The position numbers and the translations under genes are program-made. From Caballeronia sp031450805 (GTDB lineage Bacteria > Pseudomonadota > Gammaproteobacteria > Burkholderiales > Burkholderiaceae): a stretch of DNA of 64,000 nt. Below, in pieces: positions 34,862 to 44,161 of the stretch; within the stretch, counting starts at the first letter, position 1; each line of letters begins with the position of its first letter. The stretch is from NCBI RefSeq assembly GCF_031450805.1, contig NZ_JARTVY010000001.1:1550001-1614000 (forward strand), written 5' to 3'. The notes under the pieces were generated by a model. It was not told where the DNA came from. It was given only the letters and a program-made list of their open reading frames with translations, and did no database searches.

Positions 34862-36568
34862 TCAGAACAGAAAGTAGCGTTGCGCCATCGGCAGCACGGT
34901 GGCGGGATCGCAGGTGAGCAATTGACCATCGGCGATCACCTGGTAGGTCTGCGGATCGACGCTGATGGACGGCTGCCATGCATTGTGAATCATGTCGGCC
35001 TTCCTCACATTGCGGCAGTTCTTCACCGCGACAACTTGCTTTCTCAAGCCATAACGCTCGGCTATGCGCGATTCCAGCGCCATTTGCGACACGAAGGTGA
35101 GCGATGTCTTGCCGAGCGCACCGCCACGCGTTGCGAACATCTCCCGATAATGAACGGGCTGCGGCGTCGGTATCGATGCGTTCGGATCGCCCATTTGCGC
35201 CACCGCGATCATTCCGCCCTTGACGATCATCGCGGGCTTCACGCCGAAGAACGCCGGCTCCCAGAACACGAGATCGGCCCATTTGCCGGGTTCGATCGAT
35301 CCCACTTCATGCGCGATGCCATGCGTGATCGCAGGATTGATCGTGTACTTCGCGATATAACGTTTCGCACGGAAGTTGTCGTTGCGCGCGTTGTCTTCGG
35401 CGAGCGCGCCGCGTTGCACCTTCATCTTGTGCGCGGTCTGCCATGTGCGGATGATGACTTCGCCGACACGGCCCATCGCCTGCGAATCGGACGAGAGCAT
35501 GGAAAGCGCGCCGAGATCGTGCAGGATGTCTTCGGCCGCGATGGTCTCGCGGCGAATGCGCGATTCGGCGAATGCAATGTCTTCCGCTATCGACGGGTCC
35601 AGGTGATGGCACACCATCAGCATGTCTAAATGTTCGTCGAGCGTGTTGACGGTGTAAGGCCGCGTCGGATTCGTGGACGAGGGCAGCACGTTCGACTCGC
35701 CCGCCACTTTGATGATGTCGGGCGCATGACCGCCGCCCGCGCCTTCCGTGTGATACGTGTGAATCGTGCGGCCCTTGAACGCGGCGATGGTGGCTTCGAC
35801 GAAGCCCGCTTCGTTGAGCGTGTCCGTGTGAATGGCGACTTGCGTATCGGTATCGTCGGCAACCGAGAGACAGTTGTCGATGGCTGCGGGCGTCGTGCCC
35901 CAGTCCTCGTGCAGCTTGAGGCCGATCGCGCCCGCCTTGATCTGCTCGACGAGCGGCTCCGGCAAGCTCGCATTACCCTTGCCGAGAAAGCCGAGATTGA
36001 CCGGCCAGCCATCGGCGGCCTGCAGCATGCGCTCCATGTGCCAGGGGCCGGGCGTGCATGTCGTCGCGTTGGTGCCGGTCGCGGGGCCGGTGCCGCCGCC
36101 GAGCATCGTCGTGACACCGCTTGCGAGCGCCTCGTCGATCTGCTGCGGGCTGATGAAGTGAATATGCGTATCGATACCGCCGGCCGTCACGATCATCCCT
36201 TCACCCGCGATGACTTCGGTGGCGGCGCCGATTGCAATGGTGACGTCCGGCTGAATGTCGGGGTTGCCCGCCTTCCCGATAGCGAAAATGCGCCCGCCCT
36301 TGATGCCGATATCGGCCTTCACGATGCCCCAGTGATCGAGGATCAGCGCGTTGGTCACGACGGTATCGACCACATCGGCGGCGGTGCGTTGCGATTGGCC
36401 CATGCCGTCGCGTATCACTTTGCCGCCGCCGAACTTCACTTCCTCGCCGTATGTCGTGAAGTCGCGTTCGACCTCGATGATGAGTTCGGTGTCGGCGAGG
36501 CGCACGCGGTCGCCGGTGGTCGGGCCGAACATCTCTGCATAAGCGCGGCGGCCGATGCGTAACGTCAT
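34862..36568 (-). CDS. ureC: Urease alpha subunit
   Basis: Catalytic subunit hydrolysing urea to ammonia and carbamate. 568 residues; all active-site residues of the Klebsiella enzyme are present one position later: His135 and His137 (DTHIHF), carbamylated Lys218 (IGLKLHEDWG), His247 (AIHTD), His273 (HTYHTEG), the flap Cys320-His321 (MVCHHLD) and Asp361 (LSSDSQAMGR). The enzyme should therefore be active. It lies in the order ureA-B-C with short gaps and separate subunit genes, the usual bacterial layout. Confidence 0.99.
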   Translation of the reverse strand: MTLRIGRRAYAEMFGPTTGDRVRLADTELIIEVERDFTTYGEEVKFGGGKVIRDGMGQSQRTAADVVDTVVTNALILDHWGIVKADIGIKGGRIFAIGKAGNPDIQPDVTIAIGAATEVIAGEGMIVTAGGIDTHIHFISPQQIDEALASGVTTMLGGGTGPATGTNATTCTPGPWHMERMLQAADGWPVNLGFLGKGNASLPEPLVEQIKAGAIGLKLHEDWGTTPAAIDNCLSVADDTDTQVAIHTDTLNEAGFVEATIAAFKGRTIHTYHTEGAGGGHAPDIIKVAGESNVLPSSTNPTRPYTVNTLDEHLDMLMVCHHLDPSIAEDIAFAESRIRRETIAAEDILHDLGALSMLSSDSQAMGRVGEVIIRTWQTAHKMKVQRGALAEDNARNDNFRAKRYIAKYTINPAITHGIAHEVGSIEPGKWADLVFWEPAFFGVKPAMIVKGGMIAVAQMGDPNASIPTPQPVHYREMFATRGGALGKTSLTFVSQMALESRIAERYGLRKQVVAVKNCRNVRKADMIHNAWQPSISVDPQTYQVIADGQLLTCDPATVLPMAQRYFLF

Positions 36569-36583
36569 GTTGTTATGTCCTGA

Positions 36584-36889
36584 TCAGAGTGGGCCCATGA
36601 TGAGGCCGTTGAAGCCATACACGTGCCGCTCGCCTGCGAGCGCGACGAGTTCGACCGTGCGTTCCTGTCCCGGCTCGAAGCGGACAGCTGTCCCCGCTGC
36701 GATATTGAGGCGGAAGCCGCGCGTTCTCTCGCGATCGAACAGGAGCGCCGTGTTGACCTCATAGAAGTGATAGTGCGAGCCGACTTGCACGGGCCGGTCG
36801 CCGCTGTTCGCCACGACGACCGAAACCGTCGCACGTCCCGCGTTGAGCTCATGCTCGCCGTCATCGATCAGATATTCGCCGGGGATCAT
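36584..36889 (-). CDS. ureB: Urease beta subunit
   Basis: Structural subunit of the urease trimer. The ATG at 36889 gives MIPGEYLIDDGEHELNAGR and 101 residues, the normal length; a TTG at 36901 would overlap ureA by four bases but adds only four residues with no family support. VGSHYHFYEVN and the C-terminal LVALAGERHVYGF are well conserved. It sits between ureA and ureC. Confidence 0.97.
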   Translation of the reverse strand: MIPGEYLIDDGEHELNAGRATVSVVVANSGDRPVQVGSHYHFYEVNTALLFDRERTRGFRLNIAAGTAVRFEPGQERTVELVALAGERHVYGFNGLIMGPL

Positions 36890-36897
36890 CGCGTTTC

Positions 36898-37200
36898 TCA
36901 AGGAATGGGATGGTGGACGGTGACGAGCTTCGTACCATCGGGGAAGGTGGCTTCGATCTGGATGTCGGGAATCATCTCGGGTACGCCTTCCATGACGTCG
37001 TCGCGTGTGAGCAGCGTGGTGCCGTAGTGCATGACTTCGGCGACCGTCCTGCCATCGCGCGCGGCTTCCATCAATGCAGCCGAAATGAAAGCGACGGCTT
37101 CCGGATGATTCAGCTTGAGACCGCGTGCTCGACGGCGTTCCGCGAGCAGCGCCGCGGTGAAGATGAGAAGCTTGTCCTTTTCGCGAGGCGTCAGTTTCAT
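36898..37200 (-). CDS. ureA: Urease gamma subunit
   Basis: 100-residue structural subunit, MKLTPREKDKLLIFTAALLA through TVHHPIP, full length. It is the first subunit gene. A sigma-54-type promoter sequence lies just upstream at 37237-37252, so the subunit genes may have their own nitrogen-controlled start in addition to read-through from urtA. Confidence 0.98.
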   Translation of the reverse strand: MKLTPREKDKLLIFTAALLAERRRARGLKLNHPEAVAFISAALMEAARDGRTVAEVMHYGTTLLTRDDVMEGVPEMIPDIQIEATFPDGTKLVTVHHPIP

Positions 37201-37236
37201 GGTCTCGTTTTATGTTGCTTTAGAACCGACGCTTTA

Positions 37237-37252
37237 AGCGAGACGCGTGCCA
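37237..37252 (-). promoter_or_regulatory. Sigma-54 (RpoN) promoter before ureA
   Basis: On the minus strand the sequence is TGGCACGCGTCTCGCT. It matches the -24/-12 consensus TGGCACG-N4-TTGCW at every fixed position but one (T to C), with GG and GC at the required spacing. Predicted start is about 26 bases before ureA. Confidence 0.7.
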
Positions 37253-37316
37253 TCGACGCTTAAGCCTACTCGCAGAGGCTTTAGCGCATGACGTGCACAT
37301 CAATGGGGCAACGCCG

Positions 37317-37335
37317 TGCGCAACGTTGGTGCGCA
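37317..37335. promoter_or_regulatory. Dyad resembling an NtrC-type enhancer site
   Basis: TGCGCAACGTTGGTGCGCA is an almost perfect dyad with GGTGCGCA/TGCGCAAC arms. NtrC sites have the TGCACC...GGTGCA form, so it is similar rather than identical. Its centre is about 100 bases upstream of the predicted sigma-54 start, a normal enhancer distance. It lies just beyond the ureD stop. Confidence 0.45.
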
Positions 37336-37336
37336 A

Positions 37337-38197
37337 TCAGGTGTTCCAGAGCCTCAACGGTCGCGCATCGACGCCATGCACGAGCGGGCGAAGCTGCATC
37401 CAGCAATCGGTGAGCGCGCGTTGCAGCGGCTCCATCGAGTGACTTACCGCACGCACGATGAGCACGCCCGGCGCAACGCATGATGCGCCTGCGCGCAGGG
37501 CGTCATCGAACGGCAACTGCGCCGTAAGGGCTTCGGCGAGGGCGTCGTCGCATGTGGGGCTTATCGCCCATAGCGTTCCGTATGCGGGATGGCTTGCGAG
37601 GCCTTGTCCTGCATCGCGCAATGCATCGCTTGCTTCGATGAGGCTGCGTTCGAACCATAGCGTGCGTCCATCGCGATATTCAATGCGCGAGACCGCCTTG
37701 ATATGCCCTTGCGTCCATCTTTCGCCGGCAGCGGCGCGGCCGAGCAGCATTGCATCCCAGCCGATGGCCGTCGCGCCTTCGTCGAGCGTGAGACTGAAAT
37801 CCAGTTCGATGCTGGACGATTCGAACACGATGTTGTTTTGCGGAAGCCAGTCGAGTTTTGCATGTGCCGCGAGACCGATATGGATGCGCTGCGTCGCGAG
37901 CTTGCCGTTGGCCTTGTACCACTTCGTTGCGCCGGGCGTCGTGATGACGGCATGTGTGCTTTCACCGAGCTTCACGTCGATGTTCAGGCGATCGCCGCCC
38001 GCCACGCCGCCCGGCGGATGCACGATGACTGCGTGACAGATATCGCCTTCCGGATAGAGCGGCCGTTGCATGCGCAGCGGGCCTTCGTGCTTGCGATGTG
38101 TGCAAACGGTGCGGTCGTGCTGACGAGCGAAGCCGAGTTCGAGCGTGCCGCGCCACGTGTCGGGATCGGCGAGGGCTGCGTGAGGTTCGTGATGCAT
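37337..38197 (-). CDS. ureD: Urease accessory protein UreD
   Basis: 286-residue scaffold protein that binds apo-urease and recruits UreF and UreG. WRGTLELGFARQHDRTVCTH, YPEGDICHAVIVHPPGGVAG and GATKWYKANG are UreD signatures. It lies between urtE (30 bases) and ureA (136 bases), the ureD-first order common in this group. The gap after it holds the ureA promoter. Confidence 0.96.
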   Translation of the reverse strand: MHHEPHAALADPDTWRGTLELGFARQHDRTVCTHRKHEGPLRMQRPLYPEGDICHAVIVHPPGGVAGGDRLNIDVKLGESTHAVITTPGATKWYKANGKLATQRIHIGLAAHAKLDWLPQNNIVFESSSIELDFSLTLDEGATAIGWDAMLLGRAAAGERWTQGHIKAVSRIEYRDGRTLWFERSLIEASDALRDAGQGLASHPAYGTLWAISPTCDDALAEALTAQLPFDDALRAGASCVAPGVLIVRAVSHSMEPLQRALTDCWMQLRPLVHGVDARPLRLWNT

Positions 38198-38227
38198 GGA
38201 GACGGTGCTATCGGGAACGATGCGTCA

Positions 38228-38920
38228 TCATACGGCGATTAGCTCACGTACTCCATGTGCATCCATATCCGATCCTGCACCGCCCGCGATGATCTCGCCG
38301 CGGCTCATCACCCAGTAGTGGTCGGCAAGTTCGCGTGCGAAGTCGTAGTACTGCTCGACCAAGAGTACAGTCATGTTCATTTCTTCGACGAGCTGGCGCA
38401 GCGTGCGGCCGATGTCGCGAATGATGGAAGGCTGGATGCCTTCCGTCGGTTCGTCGAGGATGAGCAATTGCGGTTCGCTCATCAATGCGCGTCCGATGGC
38501 GAGTTGCTGCTGTTGGCCGCCGGACAGGTCGCCGCCGCGACGGTGCTTCATGTCGCGGAGCACGGGGAACAGGTCGTAGATGCGATTGGGGATTTTCGAG
38601 GGCGCCTTGCGGGTTGCTGCGCCGACGAGCAGGTTTTCTTCTACTGTCAGGCGGGGGAAGATGTCGCGGCCCTGCGGGACGTAGGCTAGTCCGTTCGCTA
38701 CGCGCGTATGGGTTTGCATTTGCGATATCTTCGCGTCGCGCCAGGTGATTGAGCCGCTTCTTGTGGGGACTACGCCTAAGAGGCAACGCAGCAGCGTTGT
38801 TTTGCCTACGCCGTTGCGGCCTAACAGGACGGTTAGCTTTCCTTCCGGAGCGGTGAAGTTCACATTTCGCAGGATGTGGCTGCCGCCGTAGTATTGGTTC
38901 AGGTTTTCTATTTCTAGCAT
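38228..38920 (-). CDS. urtE: Urea ABC transporter ATPase UrtE
   Basis: 230-residue ATPase of the branched-chain-amino-acid-type (LivF-like) group. Walker A LLGRNGVGKTTLLRCL, signature LSGGQQQQLAIGRAL and Walker B LLILDEPTEGIQPS are intact. Together with UrtD it powers high-affinity urea uptake. The 5' third uses unusual A-ending codons compared with the rest of the gene. It is the last transporter gene before ureD. Confidence 0.95.
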   Translation of the reverse strand: MLEIENLNQYYGGSHILRNVNFTAPEGKLTVLLGRNGVGKTTLLRCLLGVVPTRSGSITWRDAKISQMQTHTRVANGLAYVPQGRDIFPRLTVEENLLVGAATRKAPSKIPNRIYDLFPVLRDMKHRRGGDLSGGQQQQLAIGRALMSEPQLLILDEPTEGIQPSIIRDIGRTLRQLVEEMNMTVLLVEQYYDFARELADHYWVMSRGEIIAGGAGSDMDAHGVRELIAV

Positions 38921-38988
38921 TTGGGCTCTGTCTGTCTCTAAGTTTGCGGTTCTGTTCGAAATTAATTACCCAAAGAAACAAGCAACCC

Positions 38989-39858
38989 TCACCGTCCAAG
39001 ATAAGACTCAATAACAGCATCGTCCCGCTTGACGAAATCAAGCGTGCCTTCTGCAAGAACGCAACCTTCAGCCATAACAGTGACCTTCCCGCTATCCCCA
39101 CTGAGTGCAGCAACAAACTCCATATCATGCTCGACGACCATGATCGAACAGGACCCGCGCAGTGTATTGAGCAGATCGGCGAGTTCCATAGTCTCATGAT
39201 CGGTCATCCCAGCAGCGGGCTCATCGAGCAAAAGAAGCGCCGGTTGCTGCATGAGCAACATGCCAATCTCGAGGCGCTGCTTCTGCCCATGCGATAACTC
39301 ACCCGCAAGCCGCATCGCATGATGCTGCAAGCGAATGAGTTCAAGCGTCTCTTCAATCCGCGCCTGCGCCGCGCGATCGAGCCGCGCCCGCAACGATGCA
39401 AACCACCGCTTGTCCGTCTTCATCGCAAGTTCGAGGTTCTCCCACACAGGATGATTCTCGAAAACAGTCGGCTTCTGAAATTTGCGACCGATGCCGGTAC
39501 GTGCAATTACCGGCTCCGACATGCGCGTGAGGTCGAACGTCTGCCCGAGAAAAACCTTGCCCTCATCAGGACGCGTCTTGCCCGTGATGACGTCCATCAT
39601 CGTTGTCTTGCCCGCACCGTTCGGGCCGATCACGCAGCGCAACTCGCCCACGTCGATCGACAACGTGAGCTTGTTCAGCGCGCGAAAGCCATCGAAGCTC
39701 ACGGTCACGTCCTCGAGATAAAGAATCGTTCCGTGCGATACGTCGATCTCGCCAGGCGCAAGCACATGGCCAAGCCCGGCCACGCCATTGACGTTCGCAT
39801 GTTCGTGAACGGGCGGAATCGGCGGCAGATCGACGATCAATGCGTGGTGAGCAGTCAT
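38989..39858 (-). CDS. urtD: Urea ABC transporter ATPase UrtD
   Basis: 289-residue LivG-like ATPase with Walker A IGPNGAGKTTMMDVITGK, signature LSHGQKQRLEIGMLL and Walker B LLLLDEPAAGMTDHE. RTGIGRKFQKPTVFENHPVW is a UrtD trademark. An N-terminal extension of about 45 residues precedes the ABC domain. The start at 39858 overlaps the urtC stop by four bases (ATGA). Codons near the 3' end favour T endings. Confidence 0.95.
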   Translation of the reverse strand: MTAHHALIVDLPPIPPVHEHANVNGVAGLGHVLAPGEIDVSHGTILYLEDVTVSFDGFRALNKLTLSIDVGELRCVIGPNGAGKTTMMDVITGKTRPDEGKVFLGQTFDLTRMSEPVIARTGIGRKFQKPTVFENHPVWENLELAMKTDKRWFASLRARLDRAAQARIEETLELIRLQHHAMRLAGELSHGQKQRLEIGMLLMQQPALLLLDEPAAGMTDHETMELADLLNTLRGSCSIMVVEHDMEFVAALSGDSGKVTVMAEGCVLAEGTLDFVKRDDAVIESYLGR

Positions 39859-41048
39859 TCGGCAGCGTCTCCCGCAGTCTTCTTGCGACGCGCAAGATCG
39901 ATAAGTCCCATGATCCCGTTGGGCAAGAGCAAGGGCACGAGCGTAAAGATGAGGCCGAGAAAAAACAGCCAGTACTCCGCGAAATATGCCGTGAAAAAAC
40001 TCTTCGCTCCATTCACCGCGAATGCGCCGATGATCGGCCCGATCAACGTGCCGCGCCCGCCCACCGCGACCCAGATCGCCATCTCGATCGAGTTCGCAGG
40101 CGACATCTCGCTCGGGTTGATGATGCCGACCTGCGGCACATACAGCGCGCCCGCGATGCCGCACAGCACCGCCGACACCGTCCATATGAAGAGTTTGTAC
40201 GCAAGCGGGCTATAGCCGAGAAACATCAGGCGAGCTTCGCCATCGCGCACGCCAGTGACGACACGGCCCAGCTTCGAGGTCACGATCCAGCGCGCGGCAA
40301 GGAACGCAAGCACGAGCACCGCGAAGGTAATCAGGAAGAGGGCAGTGCGCGTGCCGGGATGCGTGACCGGAAAGCCCGCAATGCGCTTGAAATCGGTGAA
40401 ACCGTTGTTTCCGCCAAAGCCCGTTTCATTGCGATAGAAAAGCAGCATCGCGGCGAACGTCATCGCCTGCGTGATGATCGACAGATACACGCCCTTCACA
40501 CGCGAACGAAACGTAAAGAAGCCGAACACCCACGCAAGCACGCCCGGCACGAGCACCACGAGTAACAGCGCATACCAGAGATGCTCGGTGCCTTGCCAGT
40601 ACCACGGCAACGCGTGCCAGTCGAGAAACACCATGAAGTCCGGCAAATCGCTTTGATACGTGCCTTCGCGTCCGATCGATCGCATCAGGTACATGCCCAT
40701 CGCATAGCCGCCGAGCGCGAAGAACAGCGCATGACCGAGACTCAGGATGCCGCAGTAGCCCCATACGAGATCGAGGGCGAGCGCGCCGATCGCATAGCAC
40801 ATGAGCTTGCCGGCGAGCGTCATCGCATAGGCCGACAGATGGAAGGCGCTCGTCTCCGGGAGCACGAGCGCGGAGAGTGGCACGCAGATGCCCATCGCAA
40901 TGATGAGGGCGATCAGCGCGATCCATCCATTGCGCGGCAATAGAGACGCGCGCGGCGGCAGACCCAGTGCGAAGCCTGCGCGTGCGGCGCTGTGATCGGG
41001 CTGCGGCGCGACGTCGAGACTTGCGCCGATATTGGTCGATGCGGTCAT
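39855..41048 (-). CDS. urtC: Urea ABC transporter permease UrtC
   Basis: 397-residue LivM-like permease with about ten membrane helices. DLVWGYCGILSLGHALFFAL and GYAMGMYLMR are conserved, followed by FYRNETGFGGNNGFTDFK, typical of UrtC. Its start is three bases after the urtB stop and its end overlaps urtD. Confidence 0.95.
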   Translation of the reverse strand: MTASTNIGASLDVAPQPDHSAARAGFALGLPPRASLLPRNGWIALIALIIAMGICVPLSALVLPETSAFHLSAYAMTLAGKLMCYAIGALALDLVWGYCGILSLGHALFFALGGYAMGMYLMRSIGREGTYQSDLPDFMVFLDWHALPWYWQGTEHLWYALLLVVLVPGVLAWVFGFFTFRSRVKGVYLSIITQAMTFAAMLLFYRNETGFGGNNGFTDFKRIAGFPVTHPGTRTALFLITFAVLVLAFLAARWIVTSKLGRVVTGVRDGEARLMFLGYSPLAYKLFIWTVSAVLCGIAGALYVPQVGIINPSEMSPANSIEMAIWVAVGGRGTLIGPIIGAFAVNGAKSFFTAYFAEYWLFFLGLIFTLVPLLLPNGIMGLIDLARRKKTAGDAAE

Positions 41049-41051
41049 CGA

Positions 41052-42668
41052 TCAGGCCTCCGCGCTGCGGCCCTTGAGGGCGAACATGCCCTGCGGACGC
41101 TTCTGAATGAAAAGGACGATGAGCACGAGCACCGCGATCTTGGCGAGCACCGCGCCCCAGAACGGCTCAATGGCCTTGCTGACGAGTCCGAGCCCGAAAC
41201 CGCCGATCACCGTGCCCGCCAGTTGACCGACTCCGCCGAGCACGACCGCCATGAACGAATCGATGATGTAGCTCTGTCCGAGATCGGGGCCCACGTTGCC
41301 GATCTGCGAAAGCGCGCATCCGCCGAGCCCAGCAATGCCCGCGCCGAACGCGAACGCATAGGAATCGACACGCGCGGTCTTCACGCCGACACATGCAGCC
41401 ATGCGCCGGTTCTGCGTCACGGCGCGCACAAAGAGGCCGAGCCGCGTGCGCGTGAGCACGGCCCACGCGATGAACACGACGGCAATCGAGAACGCGAGGA
41501 TCGTCAGGCGGTTATACGGCAGGATCAGGTTCTGCATCACCGCGATGCCGCCGCTCATCCACGCAGGGTTGGTCACTTGCACGTTCTGCGCGCCGAAGAT
41601 CGTGCGCGTCGCCTGAATCAGAATGAGGCTGATGCCGAAGGTCGTCAGCAGCGTTTCGAGCGGACGTCCATAGAGATGCTTCAAGACGAGCCTTTCCAGC
41701 ACGATGCCGATCGACGCCGCCGCAATGAACGACACAGGCACCGCAAAGAGCGGATACCAGTTGAACGCAGCGGGCGCGTAATGCTGCACGAGGTTTTGCA
41801 CGACATAGGTCGCATAGGCGCCGATCATCAGGAACTCGCCGTGCGCCATGTTGATGACGCCGATCAGGCCATAGGTGATCGCGAGACCGAGCGCGGCAAG
41901 CAGCAGCACGCTCCCGAGCGAAAGGCCCGCGAAGATGGTCCCGGCGATTTCACTGCGGCGCTGAATCGTGTCGAGTTCCTGGATGCCCGCTTGCGCTGCG
42001 GCGCGCACGCGTTCGTCGGATTCGTTATAGCTGCCGTCGCTTTTCCTGGCGACGATAGGGCGCAGCAATTCATACATGTCGAGGCCATGGCGAGCAGCGA
42101 CGAGTTGCGCGGCTTCCAGACGCTTGCTTGCGTCGGGATCGTGCAGCGCGGTCATGGCCCATAGCGTATCGAGGCGCTTCTTTAGTTCGGAGTCCGTCTC
42201 AGAGGCGCGGGCGCGATCGATCAGCGGCTTCATCGATGCATCCGGGTTTTTTAGCAATGCGGCGACGGCTTCCCGACGCTTTGCCACATCGGGCGATGCC
42301 AGTTGCAGGCCCGACAGCGCGCCCGCGACCTTGGTTCGCAGCGAGTTGTTCAGCGTGATGGCTTGCGCATCGGGAGCATCGACGATCTTGCCAGTGATCG
42401 GGTCCTTGTTGCCGTCATCGGTTTGCAGTGCGACGCGGCCGTCTTCGGTCGCGACGAGCGAGCCGTCCGCAAGCGCGTTCAGCACGGTGACGGACGGCGC
42501 ATCGGCGCTGGCGATCAGCTTGTCGATGGCGGCGGACTTCGCTTCGAAATCGTCGCTGGCGAGCGGGGCGAGATCATCGGCGGTGAGTGCATGGGCTGCA
42601 AACGGCATGCACGCAATGAAGAACGCGAGCAACACGCGCATGAAGGGGGAGGCGAGCGAGCCGGTCAT
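41052..42668 (-). CDS. urtB: Urea ABC transporter permease UrtB
   Basis: 538 residues. A signal-like N-terminus (MRVLLAFFIACMPFAAHA) precedes a periplasmic domain of about 220 residues, then a LivH-like permease of about eight helices (LGLAITYGLIGVINMAHGEF, VVLGGVGQLAGTVIGGFGLG). This long form is normal for UrtB. The ATG at 42668 follows AGAAAGG; longer in-frame starts run into the hairpin region and are not supported. Confidence 0.95.
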   Translation of the reverse strand: MTGSLASPFMRVLLAFFIACMPFAAHALTADDLAPLASDDFEAKSAAIDKLIASADAPSVTVLNALADGSLVATEDGRVALQTDDGNKDPITGKIVDAPDAQAITLNNSLRTKVAGALSGLQLASPDVAKRREAVAALLKNPDASMKPLIDRARASETDSELKKRLDTLWAMTALHDPDASKRLEAAQLVAARHGLDMYELLRPIVARKSDGSYNESDERVRAAAQAGIQELDTIQRRSEIAGTIFAGLSLGSVLLLAALGLAITYGLIGVINMAHGEFLMIGAYATYVVQNLVQHYAPAAFNWYPLFAVPVSFIAAASIGIVLERLVLKHLYGRPLETLLTTFGISLILIQATRTIFGAQNVQVTNPAWMSGGIAVMQNLILPYNRLTILAFSIAVVFIAWAVLTRTRLGLFVRAVTQNRRMAACVGVKTARVDSYAFAFGAGIAGLGGCALSQIGNVGPDLGQSYIIDSFMAVVLGGVGQLAGTVIGGFGLGLVSKAIEPFWGAVLAKIAVLVLIVLFIQKRPQGMFALKGRSAEA

Positions 42669-42693
42669 GTTGGCCTTTCTGGTGAGACTGAAC

Positions 42694-42762
42694 GGCCGCG
42701 CGCCCGATGACGACGTGACGTCATGCACGAACGCGCGGCCCTGCATCGAGACATCGATGCAG
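42694..42762 (-). promoter_or_regulatory. Two stem-loops between urtA and urtB
   Basis: CTGCATCGA/TCGATGCAG (42741-42762, loop GACA) comes right after the urtA stop, and GGCCGCGCG/CGCGCGGCC (arms 42694-42702 and 42732-42740) follows. Neither has a T-run. Such hairpins after binding-protein genes usually protect the upstream message so that the binding protein is made in excess. Confidence 0.55.
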
Positions 42763-42767
42763 ACGAC

Positions 42768-44078
42768 TTATGCCGTGCGAAGGCGCGAGCGGCGCAGGAA
42801 CGAGGGAATGGAACTCACGACATCCGGCTTGCCCTCGTTGCCCGCGATGAACGGGCTCCACGGTTGAGCGCGAACCGCCGTCTTCGTTTTCCACACGACG
42901 TTGAACTGGCCGTCGCCGCGAATCTCGCCGATCATCACCGGCTTGTGCAGGTGATGGTTGCCGTCCATCGTGAGCGTGAAGCCCGAGGGCGCGGCGAACG
43001 ATTGTCCGACCATCGCGACGCGCACTTTGTCGACGTCGGTGCTCTTCGCTTTCTCGACGGCCTGTTTCCACATGTGGATGCCGACGAAGGTCGCTTCCAT
43101 CGGGTCGTTCGTGACACGCTTGTTTCCGCCCGGCAGGTTCTGCGTCTTCACCCATTCGGCGAATTGCGTTTCGAACTTCTTGTTGGCGGGGTTCTTCACC
43201 GACATGAAGTAGTTCCATGCGGCGAGGTGTCCGACGAGCGGCTTGGTATCGATGCCGCGCAGTTCTTCTTCGCCGACCGAGAACGCGACGACGGGCACAT
43301 CGGTGGCCTTCAGCCCCTGGTTGCCGAGTTCCTTGTAGAACGGAACGTTCGAGTCGCCGTTGATCGTCGAGATGACGGTGGTCTTTCCCCCTTGCGCGAA
43401 GGTCTTGATGTTCGCGACGATGGTTTGATAGTCGCTATGTCCGAACGGTGTGTAGACCTCTTGAATATCCGCATCCTTCACGCCTTTCGAGTGCAGGAAG
43501 GCGCGCAGGATCTTGTTGGTCGTCCGCGGGTAGACGTAGTCGGTGCCGAGCAGGAAGAAGCGTTTGGCGCTGCCGCCTTCCGGTCCCATCAGATATTCGA
43601 CGGCGGGGATGGCCTGCTGATTCGGTGCGGCGCCTGTATAGAAGACGTTGCGCGACATTTCTTCGCCTTCGTATTGCACGGGATAGAAGAGCAGGCCGTT
43701 GAGCTCTTCGAAGACGGGCAGCACCGATTTGCGCGATACCGAAGTCCAGCAGCCGAACACGCATGCGACCTTGTCTTGCGTGAGCAGTTGGCGGGCCTTT
43801 TCGGCGAAGAGCGGCCAGTTGGAGGCGGGATCGACGACGACAGGTTGAAGCTGACGTCCCATGACGCCGCCGTTCTTGTTGATATCGGCGATGGTCATGA
43901 GGGCGGTGTCCTTGAGCGATGTTTCGGAGATCGCCATGGTGCCGGACAGCGAATGCAGAATGCCGACCTTGATCGGACCGTTCGTGTCGGCGGCTTGCGC
44001 TTTCGATATCGGCAGTTGGCCTGCGATGGCCAGTGCGCCCGACATGGAGCCGAGTTTCAGCAGACTGCGTCGTTTCAT
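42768..44078 (-). CDS. urtA: Urea ABC transporter substrate-binding protein UrtA
   Basis: Periplasmic urea-binding protein of the amide-binding (AmiC-like) group, 436 residues. The N-terminus MKRRSLLKLGS has a twin-arginine motif and a signal peptide ending near KAQA/AD, so export by Tat is likely. VGILHSLSGTMAISETSLKD, NWPLFAEKARQLL, FGCWTSVSRKSVLPVFEE and LFYPVQYEGEE are typical of UrtA. The ATG at 44078 follows AGAGGGG. First gene of a twelve-gene unit running to ureG, with a sigma-54 promoter about 60 bases upstream. Confidence 0.96.
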   Translation of the reverse strand: MKRRSLLKLGSMSGALAIAGQLPISKAQAADTNGPIKVGILHSLSGTMAISETSLKDTALMTIADINKNGGVMGRQLQPVVVDPASNWPLFAEKARQLLTQDKVACVFGCWTSVSRKSVLPVFEELNGLLFYPVQYEGEEMSRNVFYTGAAPNQQAIPAVEYLMGPEGGSAKRFFLLGTDYVYPRTTNKILRAFLHSKGVKDADIQEVYTPFGHSDYQTIVANIKTFAQGGKTTVISTINGDSNVPFYKELGNQGLKATDVPVVAFSVGEEELRGIDTKPLVGHLAAWNYFMSVKNPANKKFETQFAEWVKTQNLPGGNKRVTNDPMEATFVGIHMWKQAVEKAKSTDVDKVRVAMVGQSFAAPSGFTLTMDGNHHLHKPVMIGEIRGDGQFNVVWKTKTAVRAQPWSPFIAGNEGKPDVVSSIPSFLRRSRLRTA

Positions 44079-44145
44079 TTTTTGGTTTCCCCTCTTGGCG
44101 GATTTGGCTCTTGCATGCTTGCTTTCTGTTGCTCGCAGGGTGGTT

Positions 44146-44161
44146 TGCAAGGGGTATGCCA
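44146..44161 (-). promoter_or_regulatory. Sigma-54 (RpoN) promoter before urtA
   Basis: Minus-strand TGGCATACCCCTTGCA matches the consensus TGGCACG-N4-TTGCW at the GG and TTGC blocks with exact spacing. Predicted transcription start is about 58 bases before the urtA ATG. This fits nitrogen-limited induction of urea uptake through NtrC. Confidence 0.75.
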
